The notes below the pieces were generated by a model, which was given only the letters and a program-made list of their open reading frames with translations, searched no databases and was not told the DNA's origin. 64,000 nucleotides of DNA from Sporodiniella umbellata (Eukaryota > Mucoromycota > Mucoromycetes > Mucorales > Rhizopodaceae). Shown piece after piece: positions 11,777 to 24,831 of this stretch. Each line of letters starts with the position of its first letter. The stretch's first letter is position 1. The stretch lies in NCBI GenBank assembly GCA_025677835.1, contig JAIXMR010000008.1, positions 310,001 to 374,000 of the forward strand, read 5' to 3'. Made by a program: the position numbers and the translations under genes.

Positions 11777-14765
11777 TTAATTGAACTTCTTTGTATTTTC
11801 GCGAACCCATTCGGCAACTACCTTTTCGTCTCTTTCAATCCATTTAGCGTTTACACGGGCTCCCTCCAGCGCCTGTTCTAATGAACGAGCATATTCTTTG
11901 GTGTCTTTGGTGGCAAAGAAGGCTTCTACCTCAGAGATACGGTCAAAAGAAGAGAATCCGCTCACTGAAGATCGCACAGCAGAGCCGAATAAGCTTAGAG
12001 ACTTGGAGAACTTGGCAAATAACACATCGTAGTTGCTCTTGAAGAACTCCCAAAGAATATCGTGTGCATCTGAGTTGCCAGCAAGCGAACGGAAGATATA
12101 AATGGAATCTTGGCCTCTGACAATTTTATCGTCTAGGCAGATATCAAGATACTTTTGAATCAAGCTCTTATGTCTTGCACCTCCGAGGGAGCTGAGAGCA
12201 ATCAAGCGCTGATCTGTAGATAGCTTTTCGTCTTGATAGATTTTGAAAATTTCTGACCATACCTTTTCTTCCTCCTCTTCGCTCTCTGCAGCCTTGAGTA
12301 CAATACCAAAGACAGGGCCTCGGAGGTTAGGATGAAGAGCATCGCTGTTACCTTCAATGAATTGCCAGAAGCGCTTCTTGGCTTCTTCTACTGTTTCTGT
12401 GTGGTCAGAGCGGCCGGCATTAGAAATTGCAAGGACACGCAAAATGTTTGTCAAGTAATCGTCAGTTTCAGCAAACTCCCAACCAAGTTTGTGAGCAACA
12501 GGAGAAAACAAGCTTCTACGAAGACTCTTCAAGCCACTACGGATTTCTTTAGGCTGGCTACTCCAAACACTAAGGATAGCACTAAGATGGGTACTTAATT
12601 GTGACCAAACGCTAACCGAAAAAAAATGCTATGAGTTTTTTGTTTGTCTGTATATATATATATATATATATTAAAAGTGGTACTTACAAGTAGTTTTCTT
12701 CGTTTACAAATGCTTGGGCAAGTTCTAAGAAGGCAGCCGTGGTCTGTTCACCGCTAACGCATAGGTTACCAGCATCAGCAAGTAAGCCAACACGGTCCGA
12801 AGTGTTAGACAAGAGACCTTTGTTTCCTTTCTTGATTTCTTCGCTCAATGTACGGATATCCTCGATAGAATAATTGACTCTGTAAACAGATGTTTGGCCA
12901 GCATTCAGCTTAAATAGGCCGTCAGAGGGGATGGCAAAATCTTGGGACTTTTCAGTTAAGGTATAGGATTCTACTTTGCCTGAAACCAAAACACCAAGAG
13001 GAACCCACCAAATGGTTGTATCTTCTTTTTCACTCAAATCGCCAGTAGAAAGGTAGCGGGATTGAGTAACGTTGATTGTATCATTGTTGTTCTTTTTTAC
13101 AGCGAGTACGGGGTATCCTACACGCTTGGTCCACAGAGTCATAAACTCAGAAACATCCACCTTGGCTTCTTCACTCAGAGCAACCCAGAGATCCCCTGTA
13201 GAAGCATTGCCAAGTTTGTGACGGCGGAGATAACGTCGTACACCAGCCAAGAAAGTATCCACGCCAAGCCATGAACTCAACATACGAATGACACTGGCAC
13301 CCTTGTAGTAGGAAATAGCATCAAAGATCTGATGAATTTCAGCGGGATCGTTGACTGTAACTTCAATAGGATGAGAAGAGCGAAGCGCATCAAGACTTAG
13401 GGCTCTGGGCATGTCTTCATTGACAAAAGAGGTCCAAACTTCCCAATCGGGGAAAATCTGATCAACAGCTAACCAGCCTACCCAAGTGGCGAAACCTTCG
13501 TTTAACCACAAGTGATCCCACCACTCCATCGTCACCAAGTTTCCGAACCATTGATGTGCCAATTCGTGACAAACTGTGTAGGCAGTACTCTTTTTGAACA
13601 CAATTGACGAAGACTTTTCATCGAACAGCAATGCAACAGTTCTGTAGGTGATTAAACCCCAATTTTCCATTGCACCTGTTGTTTTGCTCCGTTAGTAACT
13701 TTTTTCCTAAAAAGGAAAGATTTTACGAACCTGCTTCGAAATCTGGAATGGCAACCATGTCAACCTTGGGTAGAGGGTAAGGCTCACCAAAGACTTTAGC
13801 GAAATATTCAAGAGCAAGAGTACACACATTCAGCGCGTGGCGTCCTTGCTCTGATAATCCAGGGAGGGTGTAAACGCGAGAGCGGATGGGTCTGCCATTG
13901 TGTTCGCCACTAGTAAAAGCTTCAATGTATTCAAAAGGACCGACGCAGAAAGCCAAAAGATAGGTACTCATCAAGGGGGTAGTAGAATACTTGACCTTTT
14001 TCAAAGAATTGCCGCTCAATTCGGTCTTTCCTTCAGTTTTTCCCTCAGTCTTCCCATGGAGACCATCTTTTGCGTCGATAGGGTTTTCGGATATAACATC
14101 CATATTAGACAAAGCAACAAGGTGAGATGGCACAATCAAAGTAACATCAAATGTGGCCTTTAAACTAGGCTCATCCCAACAAGGCAAAGCTCTTCGTGCA
14201 TCAGTAGATTCAAATTGAGTCGTGGCTAAATACTGAACTTTTCCGTCAGCATCTTTGTAAGAAGATCTGTAGAAACCGGCCATTTGGTCGTTTAATTCAC
14301 CCTCAAAGTGGATTTCTAAAATTGCCTTTGTATTGGCAGGAACCGTTTCTTTGAAAGTCAAAGTGACTAAATCCTTCTTCTCATCGTAGGTGATATCAGT
14401 AGCAGCTTGCCTACAAGAACCTTTTTAAAAACGCCAAACTTTTTTAAAGTGGAAAATATTTACTTTGATTCGGTCTTGAGACCGTCAGAAGACAACTGAG
14501 CAGACTTGACTTTGATTTCGCGAGCATTCAGAACAATCTTTTGAGTGTCTTGATTTACGTTCAAGCTTTAAAGAGTACATTAAGAAACGAGTACGGACAT
14601 TAGACGCGCAAAGCTTATTTATCTTTTGTAATCTTACTTGATTTTAACTTCACCATCAAATTTGAATGTACTCAAATTGGGCTGGAGAGTCAAATCGTAA
14701 TGAGTGGGCTTTACATTAGTAGGTAGAACCTGTCTATTGGGGTTATCAACAGAAGAAGTACACAT
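11777..14765 (-). CDS. M1-family aminopeptidase (Ape2/Aap1 type)
   Basis: Five exons: 14765-14638, 14565-14464, 14410-13731, 13675-12688 and 12593-11777; 904 residues with the start at 14765 (MCTSSVDN), the usual size for yeast Ape2/Aap1. GAMENW is rebuilt across intron 3 at about residue 304, and the zinc site HELAH with WLNEGFATW downstream lies at about 340-370. The C-terminal ERAP1-like helical domain is complete. M1 enzymes remove N-terminal residues from peptides in cytosol or secretory spaces. An in-frame ATG 16 codons upstream (14813) would add a very hydrophobic leader (LFSHFLLYAFFFFYLM), so a secreted or membrane form is possible; the pyrimidine-rich DNA there could equally be only the 5' leader. 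The last intron holds an (AT)n run. Confidence 0.93.
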
Positions 14766-14813
14766 AAGGTAGAAAAAGAAGAAAGCGTAAAGAAGAAAAT
14801 GAGAAAAAAGCAT

Positions 14814-16197
14814 TTGTTTTAAAGCAAGCAAGTCTGAGATAGGAAGTAAACTGCACACCCCGCTTTTTTTCGCACGCAATTAGCTCTAACCGTTCCCATA
14901 CGGCTAACTCTAATTCTAAAGCAAAGACATATACACTCACATCTACGTTTGTTAATTTCACCAATACTTTCAGTTCAAGCGCTGTATTGGCTAGTCTTAA
15001 TGTGGAGTGCAATATACCTTAACAATAATAGCTTTGATGCCAAACCTTCATTTTTTAAAAGTAATAATTTACGCCTGCCGTTGACTTCAAACCAACACTT
15101 CGAGCTTTAATTTAAGTCAATGCATTTGACAGAGAATAGCCAGAGCTCTATTTAATAAACAAAAACGCTAATTATTCGCAATCACATCAAATAAAGTTTT
15201 CAGATAATTTATCTTTTTATTTTCACAGACCAAGATATAGTAGTGTGTCTAAAGCTGCTTCCAGTTACCTGCCAGTTAGAATTTTTGTCCCTGTTTCTTA
15301 AATTTAATGCAATTCTAAATGCGCCATGTTTTTTGGCTTTTATTTATAAAAGCCTTTTACATAAAGTTTTTGTCTAGCTATATACCAGCTTTTCATTGAA
15401 TTCGACGAAAACAGGGGATATTACAAGCTGCTGTGGTGTATCTTCATTTTTGTGTGTAGCAGCCTGTTGCTGGTTAAGCAACAAATTGATAACTAATGAA
15501 CAGCAGTTTGAGGAGTTCGAGATTTTCAACCTGTAACGTCAACGTTTTTAGGTCGACAGTAGCAATTGGTGTGTTGATACTTGTCGGTTCAAATCATACA
15601 TCAATAGCTTCGCGTATAGCAAAAAAGAGAAAACAAAAGCCATTGACAACAAAAAATATTCTAAAAGAGGCTGTCCTTATACTGATAAAAACTCTTCTTT
15701 CTTGAGTTTTTGAGAAAAAGTAGTTTTAAACATCTGGTAAACCCTTAAAATTTTCTCGACAAAAAAACAAACAAACAATTTTCTCCAAAAAAGTTTGAAA
15801 GCACAGTGACTTACTCTTCGTTTTTGGTTCTAGAGTAATTAAAAGTACATACAATAAAAAGTTAATTGATACAAACAACGCACTAAGGAAACTGCACTTC
15901 CCGAAAAAACGAAAAGTGTTTATCTCGCTTTTAGTGATGTATAAATAGCAAAATATCTCATTGCCTTCCGATCTAGGCCTTTGTAACGTATCATAACACT
16001 TTTCTTAAAAAGAGGAATTGTGATTTCAAACACCCTGTGTTTAAAAAACAAGGACTTAAAGTTTACTAGAAAAAACACGTTTTGTAGATGTTAAGCGTTC
16101 CTTTTTAATATTGGTTTAAATGCATAATATGATAAATATTCTTTATGACATTCTTTCTTTTTTTCTTTCTTTCTTTTGTTTATCATTTGTTTTTACG
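14814..16197. other. Divergent intergenic region
   Basis: 1.4 kb between the divergently transcribed aminopeptidase and Yippee genes. No supported gene; short frames at 14746-15012 (minus) and 15496-15705 (plus) lack motifs. A CT-rich tract directly precedes the Yippee start. Confidence 0.5.
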
Positions 16198-16631
16198 ATG
16201 GTGAAAATACATCCAGTTTATGCCGATACAGTGGAAATATTCTACTCATGTTTAACTTGCCATTCACAGCTTACTAGCCACCAAGATATTATTTCTAAAG
16301 CTTTTCAAGGCAGAGTAAGTGTCTTTTCATTTCAAAAAATAAAAGAAGAAAAAGCCAATAAACTAAGCACTTTTTAACGGTTACTGTAAAATAAAAAAAA
16401 AAGCATGGGCCTGCATTCTTGGTTCAAAATACAATAAACACGGCAATGGGTGATAACGAAAAACGGCTATTGATGACTGGCGTTCATACTATAGCCGATA
16501 TATCATGCCAAATATGTCAAACTAGAGTAGGTTGGAAATACGTTCGTACACCTGAAGCCTCTCAAAAATACAAAGAAGGCCGATACCTGATTGAAAAGTC
16601 AAGAGTAATAAAAGAGAGTTTATTTCTATAA
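16198..16631 (+). CDS. Yippee-like zinc-binding protein
   Basis: Two exons, 16198-16314 and 16404-16631, joined by an 89-nt intron (GTAAGT donor, AAAAG acceptor) give 114 residues, the normal length. The Yippee fold is marked by two Cys pairs, CLTC at about residue 18 and CQIC about 50 residues later, with HGPAFLV formed at the splice junction, and the ending VGWKYV-x-A-x3-QKYKEGRYLIE. The four Cys bind one zinc in a beta-tent fold related to cereblon and Mis18. Yippee proteins are linked to cell division and cell-surface contact, but no enzyme activity is known. The stop codon overlaps the 3' end of glycerol kinase on the other strand by six bases. Confidence 0.93.
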
Positions 16632-18205
16632 ATCTTCCACGTCGTCTTTCCAGTTCAAGGACGACTCTACTGCCTTTTTCCAGACATCATACCTTTCTTC
16701 TCGCTGTGATTCTGATAAGTGAGGCTGAAACTCGCTTATGTCGTCTACGTTCACACTGTCTAAATCATGTACAGACTTCCATACCCCTACAGCCAGTCCA
16801 GCGGCAATAGCTGTACCGAGAGCAGTTGTTTCTCGCATAGCAGGTCTTTCTACAGGAATACCCAAAATGTCTGCTTGTATTTGCATTGCGACATTCGAAT
16901 TTGAGACACCACCATCCACTTTAAGTACTCTCAAAGGCACACCCGCGTCCTTATTCATACTTTCCAAAATGGCTCTTGCTTGGTATGACATACTTTCAAG
17001 GGTAGCGCGAGCCAAATGGTTTTTTGTGGTATAAGTTGTCAAGCCAATCATAGTTCCTCTTGCGTCATCTCGCCAATAGGGAGCAAAAAGCCCTGAGAAG
17101 GCAGTTACAAAGTAAACTCCACCAGTGTCTGTTACGTGCTCAGCCATATCGCTAACCTCTTCCATTGTACCAATCAGCCTCAGATTGTCACGTAGCCAAC
17201 GCAAAGAAGACCCAGCCACAGCCATAGACCCTTCCAATGCATAATAAGCATCTTTACCAAGCTGAAATGCGACGGTGGTAATCAATCCATGTGAAGACGT
17301 AATGGGCTCTTTTCCTGTGTTGAACAACATAAATGCACCTGTACCAAACGTACACTTTGCTTCTCCTCGATCAAAACACTTTTGTCCTAGCAAAGCAGCC
17401 TGCTGATCGCCTATACATCCTGCAATGGGTATTCCTTTCAGTAAACCGTCGGCCATTTCTCCATACACCTCTGATGAAGAGCAAAGTTTGGGCAGTACTT
17501 TAATAGGTACGCCAAAAAAGTCAAGTAATTCTGGGTGCCATTTGAGCGACTTGAGATCCATCAATAAAGTGCGACTGGCGTTTGTTACATCTGTCACATG
17601 TACGGTTCCGCCAGTCAATTTAAAAATAAGCCAGCTATCAACGGTACCAAAGCAAGCCACATCCTCTTTTACCGCTTTTTTCACCTCTTCGTCATTTTCC
17701 AACATCCACTTATATTTGACGGCAGTAAAATAGGAAGTAATATCTAACCCCGAATATTTTTTGACAATATCAGCATCAGGTCTCTCTTTTAACGAACGGA
17801 CAATATCATCTGTTCGAATATCTGACCAAACAATTGTGTTTCGAAGTGGCTCGCCCGTTTTTTTATTCCACGCAACAGCTGTCTCTCGCTGATTAGTGAC
17901 GCCAATACCTGAAGAAAAAAAGGATATGAGGAAAAAGAAAAAAAGTCGGTTGGTATCTCTTTACCCTTGATGTCTTTTATATCATAGCCCATAAGTTCGA
18001 AACGGTGAATTGTTTGATCTATACATTTGGTCACAGTTTCCAATATGTCATACGGATCGTGTTCTATCCATCCTAGTTTGGGTTGTGTTTGTGGAAGTTC
18101 TTGTTGATAAAAGGTAATGAGCTTCCCCTCATTATCAAAAATTAAAAATCTTGATGACGTAGTTCCCTGATCAATAGCTCCTATAAATTTTCGTTCTGCG
18201 GACAT
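16626..18205 (-). CDS. GUT1: Glycerol kinase
   Basis: Two exons, 18205-17965 and 17908-16626, give 507 residues, the standard size for FGGY glycerol kinase. The N-terminus has the phosphate-binding loop DQGTTSSR; the intron falls inside KGIGVTNQRET. Further on are VWSDIRT, FGTVDSWLIF, GCIGDQQAALLGQ, the ATP-binding CTFGTGAFMLFNTG, and the C-terminal DGGVSNSN with RETTALGTA. It phosphorylates glycerol to sn-glycerol 3-phosphate in the cytosol, feeding glycolysis and lipid synthesis. No mitochondrial presequence is visible. Its TAG stop (16628-16626) is the complement of the last Leu codon of the Yippee gene. Confidence 0.97.
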
Positions 18206-19712
18206 CTTTCTAAATTCGAGAAGAAAAGAAAAAAAAGGATGATAGGAAGTCTTCCTGTCTTTTTTTTTTTTTTTTAAAAAAAAAAAAAGAACCTAATTCA
18301 ATCTCAGGATCGTAGCCCAATCTAAGAAAAGCTGCATAGCTGTAGTCTCGCATCTATATTTGAACTCAATAGCGACTAAGTTGAAATATCACTTGATGTT
18401 TGAGCCAGTAACAAACTAGGATGAGAGGAAACATAAAAAACGCTATTGGTTACAAAAGTTAACAATAATTATATGATACATTCCATACTAGCAGATAACA
18501 GAGGTGCTTTTGGAGTAAAGTACTGACGCTAAACACATTAGTACACCTCTTCTTAAAGTTGATCAAGTACAGTTTCAAGAAGCCAATTACAAACCTTTCG
18601 ATATCTTGTCGATCTTTTGTGCTCTTCTTTCTCCGCACCGGTGTACCAATTGGTCTATTGAATTTTCTGTTAGCGCTTACGTTTCGCGTTACCAATTTTC
18701 GTTTTCTAGAAAGGTTCTAGTCTCCTTTCATAGTTCTGCTCTACAGCTACGCCCGAAAACAGTTTTTTATGTATAAAAAAATCTCGTAGTACACATTTTA
18801 CGAAATCCGCTCTCCAAGAACAATTGCATCAAGTAAATATACCAATAGCAGCTACGATTAAGCGTGACCCAACCCCAAATGAAGGTAGGAAAAAACAGAC
18901 TGGACGCTTATTTGTTTTGCTATTGCAACACTAACAATATATTATGCTAAGAGAAAACAACGTTTTCGTTGATGCAGAGTGTACGATCTATAGCTTTTGT
19001 ATAGTTTATTTTGTTATTTCATAAAATCATGCTTGCAAAATCAGTTATCGCCGGTTTTAGGCATAATTCACTGGTAGGAGAGTATACATTCAGCGCTGTT
19101 AATGACAGCCAATATTTGGCAGTTCTTCTCAAATGTATACCAATCAGCACGTCAGTACGATTATCACTTGTTAGTAAGCCTTGAAAAGCTTAGTGCACAA
19201 CCTATTCTATCATTGTTCTTGGCGCCCGTTAATTCTGGCTTAACCTCTCGGAACCATACGCTTTCTGTACTGGCATTGCCAATTCTAGAGTCTTGAGTAC
19301 CCCTTTACCTCCCTCCTTTTATGCGTAGCGCCATGAATAATTGTGCTTATGTAACTAGGGCTGTTTGTTAAAAACAGAAAAAAAGAATGACGTCACGTGG
19401 TATCTGACTAAGATAAAACACACTTAATTAAACCGAAGCCCAAGCTTTTAATCAATACGATGCAGCAATACAGTAAAAGATCTAAACCAGAAATTCCACA
19501 AAAACCAAAAAAACCAGTCAAGGCTTACAAAAGCAAAGAAAAAGCGTACCATGTCTACTTTTTTTTTTTTTTTTTGCATTGTAAATTGTTTCACACAGTA
19601 TGAGAATCATGCGGAAAGGAAAAATAAAAATAAGCTTTGAGAGTATAAATTGAATTTTTGATTCTAAAAACTTTTTTTCTCTTTTTTCTTTTCTTGTTAT
19701 ATAATACACAAA
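18206..19712. other. Divergent intergenic region
   Basis: 1.5 kb upstream of both glycerol kinase and the lipase gene. It contains a T-run followed by an A-run at about 18259-18289 (a perfect T/A palindrome core) and a T run at 19560-19575. No supported gene. Confidence 0.5.
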
Positions 19713-20857
19713 ATGGCCAAAGTTTCCGTAGTAGATGAATGGATTACTACTGAAGATGGTGCTGAAATTTTTACAAAGACATGGAAAACAAAAGACCAAC
19801 CTGTAGCTACTCTGGTGTAATACTTGCGCATACGGATATCTATTTATATTAAGCATCGTCATATTGTATAGCATGATTCACGGTTTTGGTGAACATATTG
19901 CTAGATACGATCGAACATTTACCGCTTTTGCTAACAATGGCATTGAATGTTATGGATACGATCAACGTGGATGGGGGGAAACAGGCAAAAAATCTGGTCA
20001 TTATGGCAACAACGAGGGGTAGCAAAAAACGAACAAACAAACTGTAAACAGACATACTAAAGTGAATCGATTTTATAGATATGATACAGTACTAAAAGAC
20101 GTTGATAATGCAGTTCTCAAAATGAGGAGAGATAAGATTCCGCTCTTTTTGATGGGACACAGCATGGTTGGATTATACTAGAACGATATGTAAACAGTAC
20201 TGATGCAATGTTTTTTTTTTTTTTTTTTTAGGGTGGCGGAATTGTTTTAAATTATGTATCAAGAAAAAATACGTACAAGGGTGTAAACTTGATCGCCGGG
20301 ACTTTAGCATGCTCTCCCCTTGTTACTTTGTCCTTGCCCATACCTACCATCAAAAACTATGGTCTTCGCATAGTTTCGTGCGTAATTCCTAAATTTGTTA
20401 TCCAAGCAGGCCTTAGCCCGGAAGGAATCTCACACGATCAAGAGGAGATAAGAAAGTACAAAGAGGATCCACTAATTCACGATTTCGCTACCTTAAATAC
20501 ACGTAGGTCGCCCCTTACCTATCAAACAAACTAAAATATTTTGATAGTCAAGAGCTTTATCGATGCAGGCTCAGACATTTTAAAAACACAGGCCAAGCTG
20601 ATTGAATGTCCTCTTTTAGTTTCTCATGGAGATGCTGATCCTATCAACGATTACCAGGGGTCTGTAAAAGCCTACGAATTAGCTAGCAGCAAAGATAAAG
20701 AAATGAAGGGCTGGCCCGGCCTTTACCACGAATGTAAGTGCTAGTTTTACTATCGATTTCTTTAGCTAATATAATTATAGTGCAAAATGAAACCGCTCCT
20801 GAAAGAGATCAAATTACTGAATATTATATTGAATGGATCAAGGCCAGATGCCAATAA
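19713..20857 (+). CDS. Monoglyceride lipase (serine hydrolase, S33)
   Basis: Six exons: 19713-19816, 19872-20018, 20079-20166, 20232-20502, 20548-20733 and 20781-20857; 290 residues. The fold is alpha/beta hydrolase: HGFGEH oxyanion loop, DQRGWGE, nucleophile elbow GHSMGGG (rebuilt across intron 3 just after the Ser), then HGDADP with the acid and LYHE with the catalytic His. This order matches yeast Yju3 and mammalian monoacylglycerol lipase, which release glycerol and fatty acid from monoglycerides at lipid droplets and membranes. Intron 3 ends in a run of about 20 T. The glycerol kinase gene, which would use the glycerol, lies on the other side of the shared promoter region. Confidence 0.92.
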
Positions 20858-21012
20858 ACAAAGCCTTTACTTGCAAAACAAAGCACGTGACTTTTTACTT
20901 TTCCCAACTCCTCATTTTTCCTCTCCTTTTTCTGTTTTATTTATTTATTCTTTATTTTATTTATTTTATTTTTTTTTTTGAAGAAAACCAGCATAAAACA
21001 AACACAAATATA

Positions 21013-21881
21013 ATGGCAACTAAGAGCGCATATAAAAGACTAACAAAAGAATACTTGGCAATCCAAAAAAAGTAACAAAACTAAAACAAAACAAAACCTT
21101 GCAAATGTTTTACTTAAAATCAACCTTTTAATTTAAGTCCTCCGCCCTTCATCACTGCCAAACCATTAGAAACTAATATTCTGGAGTGGTAATTAGCGAA
21201 AAAGGATTATGTTTCCCAGTGACTAATATAAATTGTTTTGACCTATTTGGAAACAAATAGGCACTATGTCATTCAAGGACCTCCTGATTCGCCTTACGCA
21301 GGAGGCGAGTATTATGGCAGACTAAATTTCCCTGCTGAATACCCTTACAAACCACCATCGATTCGCATGATCACACCTTCTGGAAGATTTCAGCCAGATA
21401 CTCGATTATGTTTAACAATGAGCGACTTTCACCCTAGTTTATGGAACCCTACTTGGTCCGTTTCAACCATACTAAACGGATTGTTGAGTTTTATGGTTGG
21501 GGACGAAGCAACCACTGGTAGTATAAAGACTAGCACCAACGAAAAAAAAATACATGCTACTCGTTCTCATACGTGGAACTTGGGACATCAAAAGTTTAAA
21601 GGTAGGGGATAAGAAACGATATAGTTTTATTAACAAGAAAAGAGGTATTCCCCGAGCTTTGTAAAGTAGAGATGATCCAACTACCGAGTGACCACCTGTC
21701 TTTATCAAAAAGAAATACTACAAAAGAAATAACAAAAAGTAGTAGTGAACAGCAATTGCATTTACAGCAGCCAGGTGTGGCCCATACGGCTGTCAGTCAA
21801 GGGAGAAGATGGATTTTTGTGCTGGTTGTTTTTGTTTACTTGATTATATCAAAACTGATTGCCAGATCAAGTACAAGCTAA
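21013..21881 (+). CDS. UBC6: Ubiquitin-conjugating enzyme E2 J-type (Ubc6)
   Basis: Four exons: 21013-21071, 21138-21188, 21261-21601 and 21643-21881; 229 residues. The protein begins MATKSAYKRLTKEY, typical of Ubc6. The UBC core has EWHYVIQGPPDSPY, GGEYYG, EYPYKPPSIRMITP, and the active Cys in TRLCLTMSDFHP, the Ubc6/UBE2J form without the HPN motif. The C-terminus has a linker rich in Ser, Gln and Thr, then RRW and a single hydrophobic helix (IFVLVVFVYLII) three to four turns from the end, so it is a tail-anchored ER protein. Ubc6 primes substrates for ER-associated degradation with Doa10/Hrd1. The 41-nt last intron is among the shortest in the window. Confidence 0.96.
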
Positions 21882-24831
21882 ATTGATGCTTACTATGCTT
21901 ATCGCCTTTCTTTCTCAAAGTAGGGACTTTTTACGTACATAGTAGAAACTCTCAGATGTACCTGTAGTTTTTCAATATTAATAAATACAAAAAGACCTAT
22001 TTTCAGACATAGTGAAGGTTTTTCAAATAAAATAGCCAACATAGTATTGCTAGACAAATATTAGCTCCCTTGAGCAAGACTGAAATATTCAACAAAGAGA
22101 GCTTTTATATTTTGGCTTTGTAAAGCTTGGAACATAGAACAGTCTGTTTCTTTTTTTTCTTTTCTAGATAGTATGCTGTTTTCCTCCAAATACGTTTTGA
22201 GAGAAAATATGGCTGTCTGGTTTGGCGCATCAGTGCAGATGTAGCCTTCTTATTTCAAGAAAACTAGCCACCACCGATTTAGATGTTTTCGATTCGAATC
22301 AATTATAAGATTATATACGATATACTACAATTTTATGAAATTGTTTCAGATATTCTCTTTTTGATTTTATAACTTTGAGCAATTGTTTTCAGACTCTTTC
22401 TTTTAAAGTGGCTTGACCGGATGTGACAAATCTTGCTTTCATTTTTAGCACAACTTTGTTTACGAACTTTTATCTGACTTGACCAACTTTTGATAGCTGC
22501 ATTACCAATTCAAAAAATGAGGCATCGTTATGTTATACTAAAGCTCAGGTTGATATGACGTATCGAGGTTTTTAAAATCCAAATTACTTATTTTCAAGTC
22601 AATCAAGAGTCCTGATACTATGTGCTTACCTATACGTATACTTTTTTTGCAGAGCTGTGTTGAGAAAACCTCTCGAAGCTATAGTATTAGTTTAAAAAAC
22701 AGTACAAGGTCAGCTGGCCTCTTGATGTTTTCAGTTTACCAAAATGAGACGTTTGCAAAGAACCGTGAGAAAAAGCTCTTGGGGTGGTTGTAGAATTCCA
22801 CTAAAAGGTTTTGTTTCTTGTAAAAAATCTTCAAAAGTTTTAAACAGGATACAGTAAGCTTTTTTATGAACTGTCTTAACATTAAAAAGCGGAGTATAAA
22901 ATTATAAATAGGCTAATTGCTTTTTCTCCAAAGGGTATTTACAAGAGGCAGTCTTTTTGATCCTAAGGTGGTTTGTGTTTAAAAATCGCGCTGTTCCAAA
23001 ATTGAGCTCAACTTTTTTTTAGCTAATCAAAATGACACTTGCACAACAAAGATTTATACAGATTTCTTGAGATGGACCTGAAGACTAATACCAATCTCCT
23101 GGGTGGAGTATTCCAACAGCACATAAAAACTTCAATATGAAGACGGTTTAGTCCTGGCTTTATCGTGGCTTCACATAGGCTTTTGTAACCTTGGATTCTC
23201 TTTACGTTTTACATTTGTGAACTTTGGTCATTATTACCAAAGAACTAATTATATCAATTTTCTATTGTAAACCCTACAAATAATGTTCAAAAATTTACTA
23301 AAACTCGAGGTACCATCAACATCTGACTGTACTTGAGGGAAAAGGTGCTAGTAGTCTATGAGCAAGTTACTTTCGGGAAAAGGGTTTATTTTTTTATTTT
23401 TTTTTTGAAAAAAAAAGATTCTTTTTGGGAAATAAAACACTTTTTAAGCACTGATACAATTTACTTCGATCCTCGAGCATCTTTAATCTTTCGTAACTTA
23501 TCAAAATTTCATCACATTCAACGATATCGATTGTGTTTATGTACATACTTGGATCAAAAGGTGAAGTGGCAATCCTCACTTATTTGTCATTGATGAAAAA
23601 TGCAACACCTCTCCAGTTTGCCCGTCTTTTTCTAAAAAGAAAGCCAATAAAATTGTCCACAGGAGTGCTTATAAACGCTAGCCGTACGTGGGTGATACTC
23701 ACTGTTCATTGTACAAAACACCAAAGCAACGCTTCTGCTTAAACTATTTCGCAGCTAAAATGCCCTGACTCTTTGGGGGCATACTTGCCTTCACCTTCAT
23801 GTGGTTACTTTTGTTAGTAGAGACTGTTGTTTTGAAGCTAAAGAGATGCGTTGTTTTCATACTACAATGTCCTATATTTATTGCAAAATGAACTTGCTTT
23901 CAAAAAATTGTGTTGTATTTTATCGTCAAACAAGAATACTGGTGTGTTTGTGTCTTTTTACAGATTTACCTGGATTGAACCTAATTGAGCAGTGATGGTC
24001 TGATTTTAAGAGCAGAGGACTTTTACAGAGAAAAGATCTCAATTTCAAAACTCTGGGCACATTTTTAGCGTTTTTGTAGTGTTCTGCAAGACTTTTGCTA
24101 TTTCTTTTTTTTGTGTCAAAAAAAAGTATCTTGATAAGTGGTCAACATCATTCACCTGTTGTTTATAATAGGGAAGTTCTGGAGTAGATCCAATAAGTAT
24201 GATCAGAGAATGAAAACAACGTGTTTAACAATAGTAATTTTATCGCAAACTATTTTATTTGATTCGCCCAACGTTGGCAACGGCATTTTAAGATAACAAC
24301 ATCTAGCTTACTATTATTTTGGAATTTTATTTTTTAGAGAAGAGCTCTGTGTTTGTTACTTGACCTATGGCTATCCTTTACATACTGCACACAACAATAC
24401 AAAGACAGCCGTCCTTTTTAAGCTGCCTGTGCTCTCTCAATAAAAGCCCCATTCTATAAATATACGCTTCAAAACAAAAAAGGGCGCCGAAACCACTGTT
24501 TCAAGATATAAGGATGACCACCTGCGAAAATTTAACCATATTTGTATATATTGGTTTTCAAACAGACACAAAGGTATCGTTTTGAACTTTTCAAGTAAAT
24601 CTTCATCACCTGGCTTTCATAGAGAAATAATATGATATGACATCGTCTGTTTCTGCACAGATACATAAAATCTTTATAAAAATAAAAAACCAAATAGTAG
24701 TAACGTCCTTTAGTTTGACATATTATGTTTTCAAACGAACACAATATTGTAGCAAAGTATTTGACCATGTACTCTAGTTTCAATAAATAGAACGCGTTTT
24801 ATTTATGCGCAGTTGAATTTTATTTTTGGCT
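21882..24831. other. Gene-poor spacer (about 2.9 kb)
   Basis: AT-rich DNA with no long frame and no recognisable protein motif on either strand. Short frames at 23333-23995 are dominated by Phe, Ile and Lys and look random. I saw no terminal inverted repeats or transposase remnants. Confidence 0.5.

Noticed and set aside
15575..15605. GGTTCAAATC, similar to a tRNA T-loop
   Set aside because: No acceptor stem, D-arm or anticodon arm can be built around it.
18205..19713. Glycerol kinase and monoglyceride lipase as a divergent gene cluster
   Set aside because: The functional link is attractive, but the starts are 1.5 kb apart with no shared motif, and the neighbouring genes are unrelated.
21882..24831. 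Search for a transposon in the gene-poor spacer
   Set aside because: No transposase-like frame, terminal repeats or target duplications were found by eye.
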